Notes under the pieces: generated by a model
The model's input: the letters and a program-made list of their open reading frames with translations, nothing else
Told to the model about the DNA's origin: nothing
The model's database searches: none
Source of the DNA: Nautilus pompilius
Lineage: Eukaryota; Mollusca; Cephalopoda; Nautilida; Nautilidae
Reading direction: 5' to 3'
DNA: 64,000 nucleotides
Assembly (NCBI GenBank): GCA_018389105.1
Contig: JACATO010000996.1
Location: 187,001 to 251,000 of the forward strand
Position numbers and translations under genes: made by a program
Part shown: positions 1 to 13,300 of the stretch, piece after piece
Layout of the letters: each line of letters starts with the position of its first letter
How positions within the stretch are numbered: position 1 is the first letter of the stretch

Positions 1-403
1 ATGCGTTTGTGTGAGTTAGCGAAACCTTTTCTCGTAAGCCAAACCGGAGTCGCTTGACGGAATTGTCAGTCTCTCACCTGTGTCGTTTCCGAGATGACTG
101 ATAAACTAACTTGTGGTACATACTTACCTGGTGCTCGGGGCTAAGTATCATTGTACTTACACTGCTGGGGTCGTTGACGGGATGGGATCTGCAGTCAGTG
201 CTTAGAAAAGTATTTTCTTATCATTGATGCTGTACACTTCCTTTTTTAAAACTCGCTTGTTTGTTTTTTTTAAAGATGAAGATTATTAATAGGGACTTTC
301 TCGTTTAACTTTAATTCACGTAGCGCAGTTAGCATTTTTTCAAGAGCCGGTACAGAAGAAGGAGTAAGAAAGAAAGAAATAGCTCATTAAGATATTTATT
401 TGA

Positions 404-530
404 CAACGGGGCCCGTGGGCCTCCAGTGATTAGGTCACCGGACTGCCGTGGTTAGGGGCCCGATCTCGAGAATCCAGTAGGAGACCTGCCGTACTTATTA
501 CCTTCCTTTCATCTCGCTCTTCTGGAGTAC
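404..530 (+). repeat. tRNA-derived SINE fragment (copy A)
   Basis: A short GC-rich block in AT-rich surroundings reads like the head of a tRNA-derived SINE. It has a box-A-like stretch (tgattaggtcacc) and, about 40 bases later, a box-B-like stretch (cgatctcgagaatcc). The body that follows (tgccgtacttattacc, then a C/T-rich tail with ctcgctct) resembles the body of the copy near 59.95 kb (ttggcgtactcctccc, then ctcgctct). The promoter boxes have diverged, so it is probably inactive. Ends are approximate because no target duplication was found. Confidence 0.45.
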
Positions 531-1664
531 AACTCGTGACGGGGGTGGAAATGGAAAACTGGTTACTAATCCGTCACGCAGTTGGTAAAGTAAACATTCA
601 ATCCATCACCAGACGTGTGAAAGTTGGGGAGAGGTTAGTTTGCTGCTGGCAAGTGCGCAAAGAAAATAAGGAAGGATGCTTCAGAAAAAATAAAATTAAG
701 ACAACTTCATGCCGTTGAAAGAATCAATGCTAACAAGAAATAACCGTCGTCGGTGCAGATTATATATATATATGTTAGTATTAAAAAGAAAAAAAAACAT
801 AAACTCAGACTTACGGCAGGTAGATTTCTCCTGGTTTGATTTACTGTCAAGGATTGCTTACATGGGCACAGGTAGTAGTTCCGCGTGGGTGCTTACAGGC
901 GGATTGGATTGTCCCTAACTAGGACTAACCCTCCCCCCACCGGCGCCGGGTGTCGGATGTGGCTGGTTTCGGTCAGGTAGGAATGCGACATCGCCAGACT
1001 CCTGGTGGTCTGTCTCGGTTGGTGGGGGGCCACAGTCGTAGTGCCGAAACCTCCCCACCATCAACGGAGTTAGCGGGACACTTGAGCAGGCGAAAGGTAA
1101 GATAATAACATCAAAGAGGAAGAAGGGAAGCCTTTCGTTCGTGTTACCTGTCAAAAAGGTTTTGCGTTCGAGCGCACCCGCGGGACTTGGGAAAATACAC
1201 GCGGCCTAGGGGTGGGTCCCCCGATTTTTTTGGACGGCGGTTCGCGCGCTCTCTTTCATAGTCTCACATTCCTACCGAGTATCCCGTCAGCTGCTGATGC
1301 GAAGCGCGATTTCCAAGCCTCTTTCCGTCGTGTTGCCGTTCCACGTTTTTGCGTCTGCCGAAAAACAAGTACAGTACATGAAAGAGTTTAAGGAAAAGAT
1401 AACAGGCGCGATTAGCGAATCGGGCTAAGTTACCTCCCTTACACCGTTTGACGAACTGAAGTTTGAAAGAAACAAATTATTTTTGTTTTTTTCTTCTCTT
1501 TCTTAAGACAAAGAAAGAAAAAAATTCCAGGAAGTAGAAAACAAACCTCCTTTAATTCTGTTTACCTGGATAGCTAAAAGTGAACGGTGTGTGGAACCCC
1601 ACCACAGGTGAGAAGGGTGCGTCTTGCTTTAGAACAGATTACGAGACAAAGGCTCAGAACTCCG

Positions 1665-1729
<65 letters not shown>
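1665..1729. repeat. (TTA)n microsatellite
   Basis: About 21 uninterrupted ATT/TTA triplets. They create poly-isoleucine reading frames on both strands, which I do not regard as genes. Confidence 0.95.
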
Positions 1730-1732
<3 letters not shown>

Positions 1733-2764
1733 AACAATTCGCGGATACGACCCCAAAAAGCAGAGCCGTACGGGATTTGCCAGGCCATCTTTAGGGTTCT
1801 CTCTTTAATCTTCCTTTCTAATTTTACAGCGATGGTTTTTTTTGTCTCTTGGCGCCGGGTCACGAAAACCTTCTCATTGTTTTTAATTAACCAGAAAAAA
1901 AAAACGATGTAGCTGTGAGGCAGTGAGTATAGATGACCATCTCCCGTGCATCATATAAATGAGAAATAACACACCCCCGCCTCCATCATCTCGGTTACCT
2001 CGTCGACACGCGTCACTTAACAGATAGGCCGCTTACGATGGTACCGAAGGACTGATTACCTTTACCGGCCCGTGTCGCTTCTTCAGCAGAGCAAGGAACC
2101 CGAGAAACGGTTACTTAAAACCCGTGGAAGTCCGACTAAGGAAACCCCACCATGTCACCGGCTTCAGCGAACAGTCTAAAGTGAAAGTCTGGCTTTACAC
2201 CGGTTGCGCTAATGGCTACTACAGGGCCCCGCCAGAATTAAACGAACACCCTCGAAGCTCGGGAAGTTTTTAATTGTGGCAGGTAAGGGCACCTAGAGAG
2301 TCGTACGAAAACGGCACAAAAGGGTCAGATCGATAGCTAGTACTAGCATCCCCGCGTTCCCCGGTGAAGGACTAGAACAAGCAGTAGTACGGGTACGGTA
2401 AGGGTTAAAATCCTTTCCGAAACCTCAGTCGATTTTTCTTCTCGATCCGCCACAGATTTGTGCATCTCCATCTTTTCTCCTGCGACCCCACTGTTGACCC
2501 TTCCCCCTTTTGCGATCCCGTCCTCAGTTTGGTAACCACCACTCGTCTGATGGTTGTTACCCCTCCACCCCCCTCCCACCATTTCTCCAAGAGGCTGTGC
2601 GATGTGCCCTTACAGTGGCCTTCCCCTCCAACAGATGCATATGCAACATCTTCAGTCACCTGCGGCAGGTGATTCAGACAATTATCTCCCCACAGTGGTT
2701 AAATCTGCGCAGATTAGCAGAAGCAGTCGGACCGAAATAAATCACGCAGCTTTAAAACTTAATA

Positions 2765-2765
<1 letters not shown>

Positions 2766-2810
<45 letters not shown>

Positions 2811-3051
2811 GTCAGTACAGAGAGAGATGGAGATGGGGAGAGAGAGAGAGCGAGAGAGAGAGAGAGATATGATGTCAGTACAGAGAGAGCTGGAGAGTAC
2901 GAGAGAGAGAGAGATGGAGATGGGGAGAGAGAGAGAGAGAGATGATGTCAGTACAGAGAGAGATGGAGATGGGGAGAGCGAGAGAGAGAGAGAGAGAGAG
3001 GGAGATGACGTCAGTACAGAGAGAGATGGAGATGGGGGTAGAGAGAAGCGA

Positions 3052-3084
<33 letters not shown>

Positions 3085-3161
3085 GGAGAGAGCGAGAGAG
3101 GAGAGAGAGAGAGAGAGATGACGTCAGTACACGTCCGTACAGAGAGAGATGGAGATGGGGG

Positions 3162-3201
<40 letters not shown>

Positions 3202-3338
3202 GTCAGTACAGAGAGAGATGGAGATGGGGGGGAGAGAGAGAGAGAGATGACGTCAGTACAGAGAGAGATGGAGAGAGATGGAGAGAGAGAGAGAGAGAGA
3301 GCGAGATGGAGATGGGAGAGAGAGAGAGAGAGAGAGGA
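2766..3338. repeat. GA-rich tandem array with TGA(C/T)GTCAGTACAGAGA core
   Basis: (GA)n tracts separate about seven copies of a unit whose core is TGA(C/T)GTCAGTACAGAGAGAG followed by atggagatgggg. The perfect CRE octamer TGACGTCA occurs at 3006, 3119, 3198 and 3248; the variant TGATGTCA occurs at 2807, 2870 and 2943. One copy (3119) is interrupted by an extra acgtccgtac. Unit length varies because the GA tract expands and contracts. The 270-codon frame through it (Arg-Glu repeats) is a by-product of the repeat. Confidence 0.9.
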
Positions 3339-3573
3339 CGTGTCAGCTTTTAAACGGACTGTCTAACTAAATATATCTGACATTTACTGCTTCGTTTAAA
3401 CCAGTCTACAAGGTAGGGGAACTTTGTCATTCAAGCTATTTATTAGCAGCAGAATCAAATGGCTCGTCTCCCGATATTCTGCAGAAGACCCTTGCAGTCT
3501 GGGGGTTTCCATAGAAACAAGCTTCAGCAGCACCCCGACGCGCAGACGCAGTTAGTTTACCTGACAAGACTGT

Positions 3574-3581
3574 TCACGTGA
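3574..3581. promoter_or_regulatory. Palindromic E-box TCACGTGA (M-box/CLEAR-like)
   Basis: A perfect TCACGTGA palindrome lies about 650 bases upstream of the LRMDA-like start codon. MITF/TFE bHLH-Zip factors are known to prefer this octamer, and LRMDA acts in melanocyte differentiation in vertebrates. An 8-bp match can arise by chance, so regulation is inference. Confidence 0.3.
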
Positions 3582-3960
3582 TACAGTGAACCGCGCTCAG
3601 AAACAACAATGGACAGTCGGCAGAAGTCCGGGCGGGGTTAGCCTTCCGGGTATATTACCGGGTTTAAGGGAAGCGCACGTTCTTGGCCTGATCCTTGTTT
3701 TAAACCGCGTGAAGTTAAATCCAGAAAGTTCTGGCCGACCAAGGCGTAGACTGCACGCACAGCATCCCAGCGCTTCGTTTGTTGTTTGGTTCTCCGTTTT
3801 TCGCTCCTCCGAGCCATTCCAAATTTTGAATTCCTCCAGCAGAACGCTTTCATATTTCTCTTTTTCCATTCGTTTAAATAGTAAATTAAAAAAATAAATA
3901 AATAAATTTATATATATTTTTTGCTTTGTTTTATATGTAAGTTAGATATAAATATAAATA

Positions 3961-4010
3961 AACACACACACACACACACACCTATATATATATATATCTA
4001 TATATATATT
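3961..4010. repeat. (AC)n-(TA)n microsatellite
   Basis: About 11 AC units run into two interrupted TA tracts. The repeat lies just upstream of the first coding exon of the LRMDA-like gene, probably in its promoter or 5' UTR. Confidence 0.9.
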
Positions 4011-4234
4011 ACAATTACAGATGCGGATTCCGGTCCAGTTTTCCGGTCCGTCTCTCCCTCTCTTACCAACTCCCCCAACGCAGTAACAGTAACGGTGTCA
4101 CGAGATGCTGTGAGGCCCGAATCCGTCTTCATTATTCACCAGCTGCCAAGTTTCGGAAGTAGGGGTTTTTTTGGCTCTGAGGGTGGGGTCAGGAAGGTCC
4201 GGGTCGACACTGCCTGCCTGCAGCTTCCCCAGCG

Positions 4235-4321
4235 ATGAATGAGACTCGAACTCTGCTGGGCGGCGAATCGGGTCCGGAATCCCACGACACCCAGTCCGCA
4301 CTTGTCTTTGTCAATCAGCAG
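4235..4321 (+). CDS. LRMDA: LRMDA-like coding exon 1
   Basis: Encodes residues 1-29 ([10 protein letters not shown]...FVNQQ). The donor is cag|gtaagc, phase 0. The leader has no LRR pattern and no hydrophobic signal peptide. It is the least certain part of the gene because the N-termini of LRMDA proteins vary. Confidence 0.75.
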
Positions 4322-7300
4322 GTAAGCGACTGGACAGGTGTCCGTCCGTCCGTCCGTCATGTCAGCTCCGGTAGACTTATGGCTCGGCTCGCATCCGCTC
4401 CCCATCTCTCCATTCCCGTCGATAGACTGAAATCAATACAAATTCTGTCTCCCCCACCCCCCCCACCACCCCGGAGATTTTGTGTTCCTCTGTCGTCGTC
4501 GTCGTCGTCGTCGTCTCTGTCTCTCCTCCCCCCCCCCCAAATCCACCACCACCACCACCCATTTTCTGTATTAGCTACAATCATCGTCGCCCTGCAGCTT
4601 CCACAATAATCCAGATACTGGAGATTTTCATCACGAGCATAAGTTGACCAGGAAGATTGGCAACGGTTAGTGCGCGGACTGCCATTTACCTGGCCCCGTG
4701 TAACTGGAGGAATATCATGCGCTTCCCATCATAAAAAAAAAACAACACTTCCTAGAAATGTCACGCTGCTTGTCCTGGCACCACAGTCTGTAGCACTGCT
4801 GTTGTTCAGGTTAGTAAATAGAAAGTCATGAGTGGGTGCTGAAATACCTATGGCAGGTGCCCGTATTATGGAATATATTATAGTGTGTAGTGCCTCATAA
4901 ATTTAGTATCTGTCTGTGCATTTGGTGAACTGGTTCTCACTCCTGCTTGAGGCTGTACCTGGGCCCTCTCCCCCTGTTAGAACTGACAGCTCAAGTGTGT
5001 ACTGTTTCTGGCTTCACGGTCTGTAATATCTGTTCTAAAACTCCCATCTTCCTACACAGACGTAGTGTTTTTCATGCTTGGTCACTGGTGAATAACCGGA
5101 TGTGATTGTCTTTAACTTTCAGCTGTCCTACCTTGGTCAGGGGATTCACAAACTGCCATCTCTGCTCATTAAGGATTATGCAGCCATCACCAAGAGGCTA
5201 GATCTGACTTTCAACAAACTAAGGTAGGCAGGCGTCTCTCTGTTCATTGCTCGTGCAGGTGGTAATCCGTTCACAGGAAGACGGGTGAACCTGACTTGGT
5301 ATATCTCAGCACCTTCCAAAGCACCCACCTTTTTGTTCTTTTTCTTTTTTAAAAGAATTTTAGATGAGAGTCGAATCATATTTTTTATATATATATAAAA
5401 AGAAAACTGCTTTGCATGGTTGACCTTTTGCTTTCATCACTTATTTGAGAAACTTTTTATTAGTATTTATTATTTTATTACTATTATACGTCTTACAGAT
5501 CTTTTATTCCACTAACTTTTTGTTAATTTTACTTCATTTTTCTGAGTAACTTCCTTGTGGATAAAGCCAACCCAGCCTGTCTTAAGTCCACTCATTTTAA
5601 TCTATTTCTTTAATGACTGTTATACAAGTGCTTTCCTTATTCTGAACTCCCCACACTTGGCCATCTCTCTCAGTATCTGAATACAGAAGCTAGTAAATAT
5701 TGCGTAAAGATGGCCTTTTGCTGCTTTAAGGCAGTCATTAAAGATAAAGTGAACGTGTTTTTCATTCAGTGTCTCTGTCCAGTGGCTTTTATAGCCAGTT
5801 GGCTTGTCCATCTATGGGAGCCGTTTTCATTCAGTTAGTGGCATGCATTTAGAAACTTGATCGGAGATATAGTTTGAAGTTTCTTCAGGCTTTATTGAAC
5901 TAAGTAGTTCTCTCTCTTTTTTTTCACTGAATCCATTTCTGAAGCAATCTCAACAATGGGTCTTCCCCAAGCCGAGTGGAAGGAAATCGGTGTATTGTTT
6001 GAAGGTGAATTGATCCAGGTTGGAGCCAGATACCTGGTTGTTTTTCGAACTGATTAATTTTGTATATCATAAATCTGAATTAGAATAACAGTGAATATTT
6101 AAACAGAAAGGCCGTATTCCCCCCTGTATTTTAACAAATAAGCAAAACAATTGATTTTTGAAAATAAATAAAAGGGATACTATGAATGTTTCAAATTGTT
6201 TACCACTATCTTTAGTCTGTATAACTCACCAGTCCTTGTTGTTGGCAATAAGACCACCTAGGCTAAGACCACCTATGCTTAGTATTTAAAAAAAATTTTT
6301 TAAACTAAAAATTTGTTAAAATTGAATTTGGCCAAAAACATCAGGAATAAAGAGTTTTCTCTTAGATCTTCAAATGATCTTACATCAAGGTAAAAAAACA
6401 AAAAAACAAGAAAATATCAAAACATCTATAATTACATAAGGATACTATTTAACTATAAAATTCAAGTAGGCTGAGTTTCAGGATCAGGGTTGGTGCCATA
6501 GCAGAAGGGTTAAAATGAAATCTTTTGCTCATTAATTACCTTTATTTTTATATAAATACATAAAATTTTTTTTTAATATATATTTTTGGTCAGATTATCA
6601 AAATTTATTAATACTAAGGGTTATAATTATAAACTGTCTAAAGTTTCAGTTAAGCTTAAACAGTTTTGGTATTGCTCAGTTGAACAGTGATGCTGGTGGC
6701 TGCCCACATTCTCTTACCAGCAGCAACTTGTGCAGATCATACGAGTTGGTGAGTCCCACCTCATCACTTGTCTAGTTTCGCAGACTGACTGGCAGCAGGA
6801 AAACTGCTCAGTTTAACATTTTTGCTTTCATTTTTAAAATCTGATTTACAGACTAAAGCCTTTTTCAGAATTCCTCTTTGTTGCTAATGATCTGCAGCCA
6901 GGTTTAAATCCCTCGTGCCAATGACATCTTTGGTGCTGCTAGACATGACCTCGTTGAAGGTATGCAGTACTTTGGTTACCATGAAAGTTCTGATTATATT
7001 TCTGCCAGGAATCCTTTTTGACTACAGACTGTTCAATCATCTGGACAAACAGGGGAGGACCCTGAAATTAGCTCCAACTAACTCAGGTTTTTTTCGCTTT
7101 GGTAAATACAGGAAGCATCTTAAATACTTCTAGAGCACAGGCCAGTATTATGGAGTTATCAAGAATACTTTATTGCATTTTAAAAATTCATTTTTGAGTG
7201 ATACTACACTTTTCCTTTGTTAAAAACTACTACACCCTTGCCATATGTGAAAGAAAGTGCTCTGATTATTTGATTATTCTGGGATGTTTAAGATAGTAGA

Positions 7301-10300
7301 TGTTCTATGCATGCTTAAATAGTGCTTGCTATGTACTTATTGAAAAAGATGCAGAGATACAGCTACTACATTTTCAATATTGATCTGTTAAAAAAAAAAC
7401 TTTTCTTTTCCTTGTGAATTAAAATTCTAAAGAAACAAATGTTATGCATATTAATGGATATCGGAGAGCAGTGTATGATCTTTTAGATAATTGTCAATCA
7501 ATCTTGGACTTTTACAGTAACAGGATACTATTTTCCAAAATGGAAGAGCTGGCATTTCATGACATATACATGTAAGACTTATTTCATGTCTCAGAGCTTT
7601 AACAACAGTAATTCTTTTCTGCGAAAACTCTGTGGCTAATCATAGCAAGGAAACTACGTTGGAAAACTGCAGCTAAATAAGATTTGTTACACTGTTTGCA
7701 GCTGCCTGTTTAGTGATATCACTAACTTGTTTAATCAAGAGAAACCTGGCTGGTTGTAGAGGTAGCCCTTAGAGTATCTTATCTGCTGGTACTGATTGAA
7801 GATTTCACCATAATCCTGTTTCATCTTCATAATTCTTCACCAGTTGGCCAGACTGTTAGACAAAATCCTGGTCAACTGGTTTGTTTTGGTGTACCTCCCT
7901 GGCATAGTTTCTTTTGACACCAGCCAACCACCCACGAGTGTTCCTTTGGCTTTCTGGTTTCCTCCCAAATCTTATAAAATGAAAGGTTCTGTTAGGCGGC
8001 TTTCTTTAGTAGGCGTCATGTTAACCTTTGCTTGGTTAGGAAACTGAAAGTGGGGTGGATGCCGTATATATATGTATGTCGGCACAAAGGTTCAAGGAAG
8101 GAGGGAATTGATCAGAAAGTAATATATTTAGAAGAGCTATCGTTCATTAAATATACAAATAGGGGAGAATCAAATTTTTACACAGGGCTGCTACGGTATT
8201 TGATCGCTAGAAGTGGGCGATGCTCATAATTATTAGTTACAGCTCTTGTTGCATAGTTCTGTTATCTGCTTCCGTTTTTAGTCAGCATGCATTGCAATTT
8301 TAGCTTCTAATGACTGATGCTGACTGAATTCTGTATCCAAAAATTTGTATAGTTATAGTTTAATTATTATGAAGAAGGTAGGAGCCATCATCGCTTATAT
8401 GAGGTGCCCAGGGTAGAGAAATGTTCATTACATGATTTCTAAACTGATTCACACCACCATTAGGTAAATTTGATAATTTTGACAATGATGATAATGAGAA
8501 GAATAATGCCTGTCTATTGATCTGTTTTGTGCTTATTTGATTGCTTTAGCACCTTAGAGAAATTGTAAACCTACTAGTAATTAAGTTTGTTTATTTGTAC
8601 ATTTATTCCTATGGGAACTTGCACGTGTGGCACACAACGTTGAGTCACTATAATCTAATACGGCACTATAATAAACAAAACCAACCCAGCCTGCTTGGGT
8701 GCTCCAGTTACTCAAGTTATTTTGCTCCACCTTTCTCACTTTCAGACGATGTCATATAACAGACCCATAACCAGTGTGCCCTCGAATATATCATAATTTT
8801 TTTTTCCATATAAGGGATCACATAACAATACAATTCTGTTCATTTCAGATCTCTGGAGGGTCTTGAATCATTTAGCTATTTGGAGGAATTGATTCTGGAC
8901 GATAACCAACTGAAGGATGATGTAAATTTTCCCCTAATGACATCTGTGCAAACTCTGACCCTGAATAAAAATAATGTATCCTTATTTTTCTTGAATTTTT
9001 TTATTGTGGAACTTCTAAAACCACGAATGATATGACTATTCAGGCATTAGAGCAGTTGTTTCTTTCATCATCCTGTTAAAAACCAACATGTACGCATCTT
9101 ACACCCATGTACCATGTACTGCATGAATTATGTATGTGGACATTGTTGTACAACACAGGTGAATTTTAAATACACACAATCAGAGGTGATTTTTTTAATA
9201 CTATGTCAAACTGCCTGCAGTACTTGATTATTGATTTAAATCTCAGTTAAGTTTAATTTCAGCTTCAAGGTGAGTTTGAGACTTGGTTTCCTTTCATTGC
9301 CAAAAGGGTTCATGATGGTCAACACACGTATGTATTCACCTGGGGGAATATTAATTGTACAATGTTTAATGCATATATGTATATGAGATGGATAATTTTA
9401 CCTAGGTGGAGAAGAAATATTGATTGTACAGTATCCTAGCCATTATATTTTCAGCACTCTTAAATGTAACAGTATAACAGTAATATCAAAGTGCTTCATC
9501 TGTGTTAGCTAAAATGTGTATCAGAGACTGAATTGAAGCCCTTGATGTAGGAGGTTATCTTCCCTTGTCTTGATTGTGTAAAGTAATCTGCTCTCCCCAC
9601 TTTCTTTTCCTTAACACTGGGGGTAGCTGACTGACTTAGAAACTTTAATAGCCAAACTGAAGATTGCATTTCCGCGACTGAAATACCTGAGCCTGCTTGG
9701 TAATGTAGCTTGCCCAAACAAACTGTCGTCATCAGAGAAGGATGAGGAGGATTATCAGCGATACAGGTAAAAACTTTTTTGTTTTTTTTTTTTTTAAATT
9801 TAAAAACTTTATTCATACTAAGTTTTTCTTATTTATTGATAAAAATAAATTATTTATACAGTGTCCTGAGAAGATATTTACACGCTTGTGTTACCATACG
9901 AAGACATTTTGTTTCTCTACATTAGGACTTCTTTCATTTGGATGCCTATGGATAAAGGTACTGACATCACGCTTTTACTGCACCCTCCAGATCTCTCTGG
10001 TCGGTGCTCTACCATTCCCTGCAGTCAGGGCACCTGCTGCCGAGTGTTGCTCGGTTGTCAGACATTGTGTCACCTGAGTGGATACTGGTGGTGGACATTC
10101 TGAAGATCTGTTTGAGGTGTTTGATGCAAAAAGCAAAAAATTCTGTCTAGAAACGTGTCTTTGTTTACTAGGCTATAGAAAAATTTTCGCATGCATCTTT
10201 TTGGGGCACCTTGTGTACTATATACTATTTAAATAAGTACAAAACTATCAGGAGAAGACGTCTTTTGGATTTTCATGTGGGGGGGGGATTATGCAAATTT

Positions 10301-13300
10301 TAAAAAATTTAATTTGTACTAAAGCTTAGTTGGAGAACATTTTTATCTCTGTAGCTTATGGAGGTGTGGACTTTAAATTGAAAATGTCAAGGTTTTTTCC
10401 TAGCTGTTAGCAGATTCTCATCTGTGCGATAGGTCCTACCTCTGTAGGCCAGATTTTCTCCTCTTTACAGCTTTTACTGTTGTCGTTTCATTAATTTACT
10501 AGGCGAAAACTGCAAAAAACAGAATCAGAACCCCTGTAATTTTTTACGGAAGTAATAAAAAAAAGACCTAAGATTTAGAACCTAATTTAGCAAACAAGAA
10601 GAAAAAAATTATTATTTTCAGCTTATTACCAACAATCTTCTATTAAAATTTAAAAAATTTTTTTTCTTAGGTATTATGTTATCTACCAGTTGCCACATCT
10701 ACAGTTTTTGGATTCTTCTGCAATCAAGCCATGGGAAATCTGTGAGGCCAAACGAGTTGGACAGTATATGGTGATTGCCAGACCAGACACAAATAAGGTA
10801 TTTTTCTTACTCTATTTATTAAACCTTGGAAGGGGAGGTGCATTAAAAATTATGACAATAAGCTGGTGTAAGAGATTATTAAGATGTAGCACCCATGAGA
10901 TGTGAATAAAATGGTTAGATATTTACTTGCAAAAGGTACAGTTAAAAACTCTTTATGTAAAACGATTTTGGACAGAAACTAGTTGTTAAGGAATTATGGT
11001 GACATCTGAACTTTGTCCACACGTGTACTGTTCTCTAACAACTGGTGGGATATTCATCAATAAAGACGTTAAAAATGGGAGGAGAAACATGATGTGAGAG
11101 CATAAATGCATACCTCTAAACTAATTTAAAAAAACAGTATAAAGATCCAAGTGGAAAGTTAATGGTGATTAGTTATCAAGGTGTTGGTCAGAAAATTACA
11201 TCAAGAGACTTGGCAACCAACAACGGGTACTTGTAGTTTCCAAAAAGAGAAATGAGTTCTCTAATTAGTTCTACCAACAAGGTGTGGGAAATACTTAAAT
11301 TAGTTGTCTACTTTTGATGGAGTATAAACTGTCATTAGCTGTATTCTTTATATCTATTAAATAAAAATTAATAAATGCAATTTTATTTATCAATAGTGAT
11401 GAGAACTTGAGCCATTTTTTGAATTTGCCAATTGATTAAAATTGAACTTAGAGTTCACAAAATCTTAATGAAATATTTTGTCTGATACAAAAACTGTTTC
11501 TCTTGAGGTCCCTTGGCTGGATTATCTAACTAGTGGCCTGTTCACTCTACAAAGTATGAGTTTGTTGGCTGCTGTTTAGGAGTGAGCCTGAAACTAAAGC
11601 CAGGTGATATTCAGTTTGAGAACATCTACAGAATCCACACCATTTTTCTTGAGAACAGAAATAGTAACATCAGAATGCCCCACAAAGCTATCCTGCATGA
11701 CTCTTGCATTGTCCATACATCTTTTGAAAATTATGAAAAGTTTAAATTGACTTAAATTCCTTTTGAGCTTAATGTAGGCAACTTCAAAAACTAGAAATGC
11801 TTTTTACAATGAGTAAGTTAAAGAAGGTACCTGATGCAGTCCAGATCTAGTTTTTATCTGCCAACAGGTTAGAAAATCTTCCCACAATGCAACACTAGAA
11901 AAGCTTATGATTGGCTTCTCATTGCTGATTGCTTTGAAAGTTTAGGCATCAAAAATGCAAAATTTTTCCAGAAAGAGATCAAGATCATAATTTTGGATCA
12001 GCTTTTGAAGATTGGCAGACCTTGGCTTCTGCTTGCATACATTTGAGTGTTTCACTGTGGGAAGATAGAAATTTCTAAGTTAACAGCAGCAGATAGAAAC
12101 CATTTCAGACTACACGCGCAGCTGGTTTTAAGTCGTTATATTAACAATACATCGACGTTCTTCTTGCAGAAAGATTTTCTGTCATCTGAGAAGACTCTGA
12201 GCTACAACCCCCTGCCAGAGTCTGTGAAACAAATTGGAGACCACAAAAGTAAGAGTTTTGTCTGCCTTTTATCTTTAAAGATACTATCCATTTGTACTTT
12301 CTTGCATTTTAGTAGTTTAATTAGTACTATTAGATGATTGACAATTCTTCTTGATGTGACAACTATAGACCAAGTTTTGAATATTACCAAAGCAGTACAA
12401 ATCAGAAGCAAGAATTCTTAAAAACAAAAGAATGTTTTGGACTGTACAGGATGGGGAAAAGGTAATATCCAAATTTAAGTAGAGTTGTGTCACAGAAGCT
12501 TTATGCTCAATGAAGGCAGCACCCAGTGATAAAGATTCCTGAATAATCAGAAGATGAAGCCAATATCATCCCAAACATTGACGATTCACATTTAGATCAA
12601 TATGATGATGAATCGGTGAATTCTTTCCACCAGATGTTTGCAATGCAAAACTGACTTTTAATATTAAAAGTCAATGTAGGATCTGTCCAGGAGGAAGGTA
12701 AACTGATAAAGTGGAGCAATTGTTTGTCGTAAATGGAGCTTTCATTGCCAGGAATCAATAAAGCAAAGTTAAAGACTTAAGCCAGAGAAATTGAAAGCCT
12801 ATAAAAAGCATCAGTTAGTTTCAAAACTGATTATTGTTGTTTGATTACTTAGGATATTTTCCAAAGTATTTGCAAAATTATATTTTCCTACACTTTCTAG
12901 TCAAAATAGTAATGAAATAGACACTACCTCACCCTCCAAGTTTAATAAAAACTAATTTGGTTTGTTTTCTGGTCTGTCAGGTTTCCAAATCATGTTTTTG
13001 ATGTGTTAACTGTTTGTTTTTATCATTAAAACATTGCAGATGGTATTTTCCCACCCTGAGTAGATTATCTCAAAACAGGTTATCAATTTAATCTCCTCCT
13101 CACCATGTCTCTGGCTTAAATCTTTTTATTTTTGGGTTAAAACTTAAATTTTGTTCCAAGTTTTCTGACTGATGTTAACATTGATTTCTTTATTGTAACA
13201 GCTCCAGTATATCATCTAAAACAGAAATGTGTAGTGCAGTGTTGGGGTACCATCTTTGCACCCAGGGGCATGGCGGCAGTACATCTGTCTGTCAGCAGAC

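Larger units (their letters stand above)
1..3560. other. Upstream flank without a recognised gene
   Basis: No reading frame here resembles a protein family I know. The interval holds the SINE fragment near 0.4 kb, the (TTA)n tract and the GA-rich CRE-core array at 2.77-3.34 kb. The rest is unique-looking sequence with scattered GC-rich patches. It is the 5' flank of the LRMDA-like gene. Confidence 0.6.

Noticed and set aside
1574..1808. Poly-isoleucine open frames on both strands
   Set aside because: Both are produced by the (TTA)n microsatellite.
2554..3366. A 270-codon plus-strand open frame rich in Arg-Glu repeats
   Set aside because: It is the translation of the (GA)n/CRE-core array; the repeat has no stop in this frame. 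There is no unique domain or splice context.
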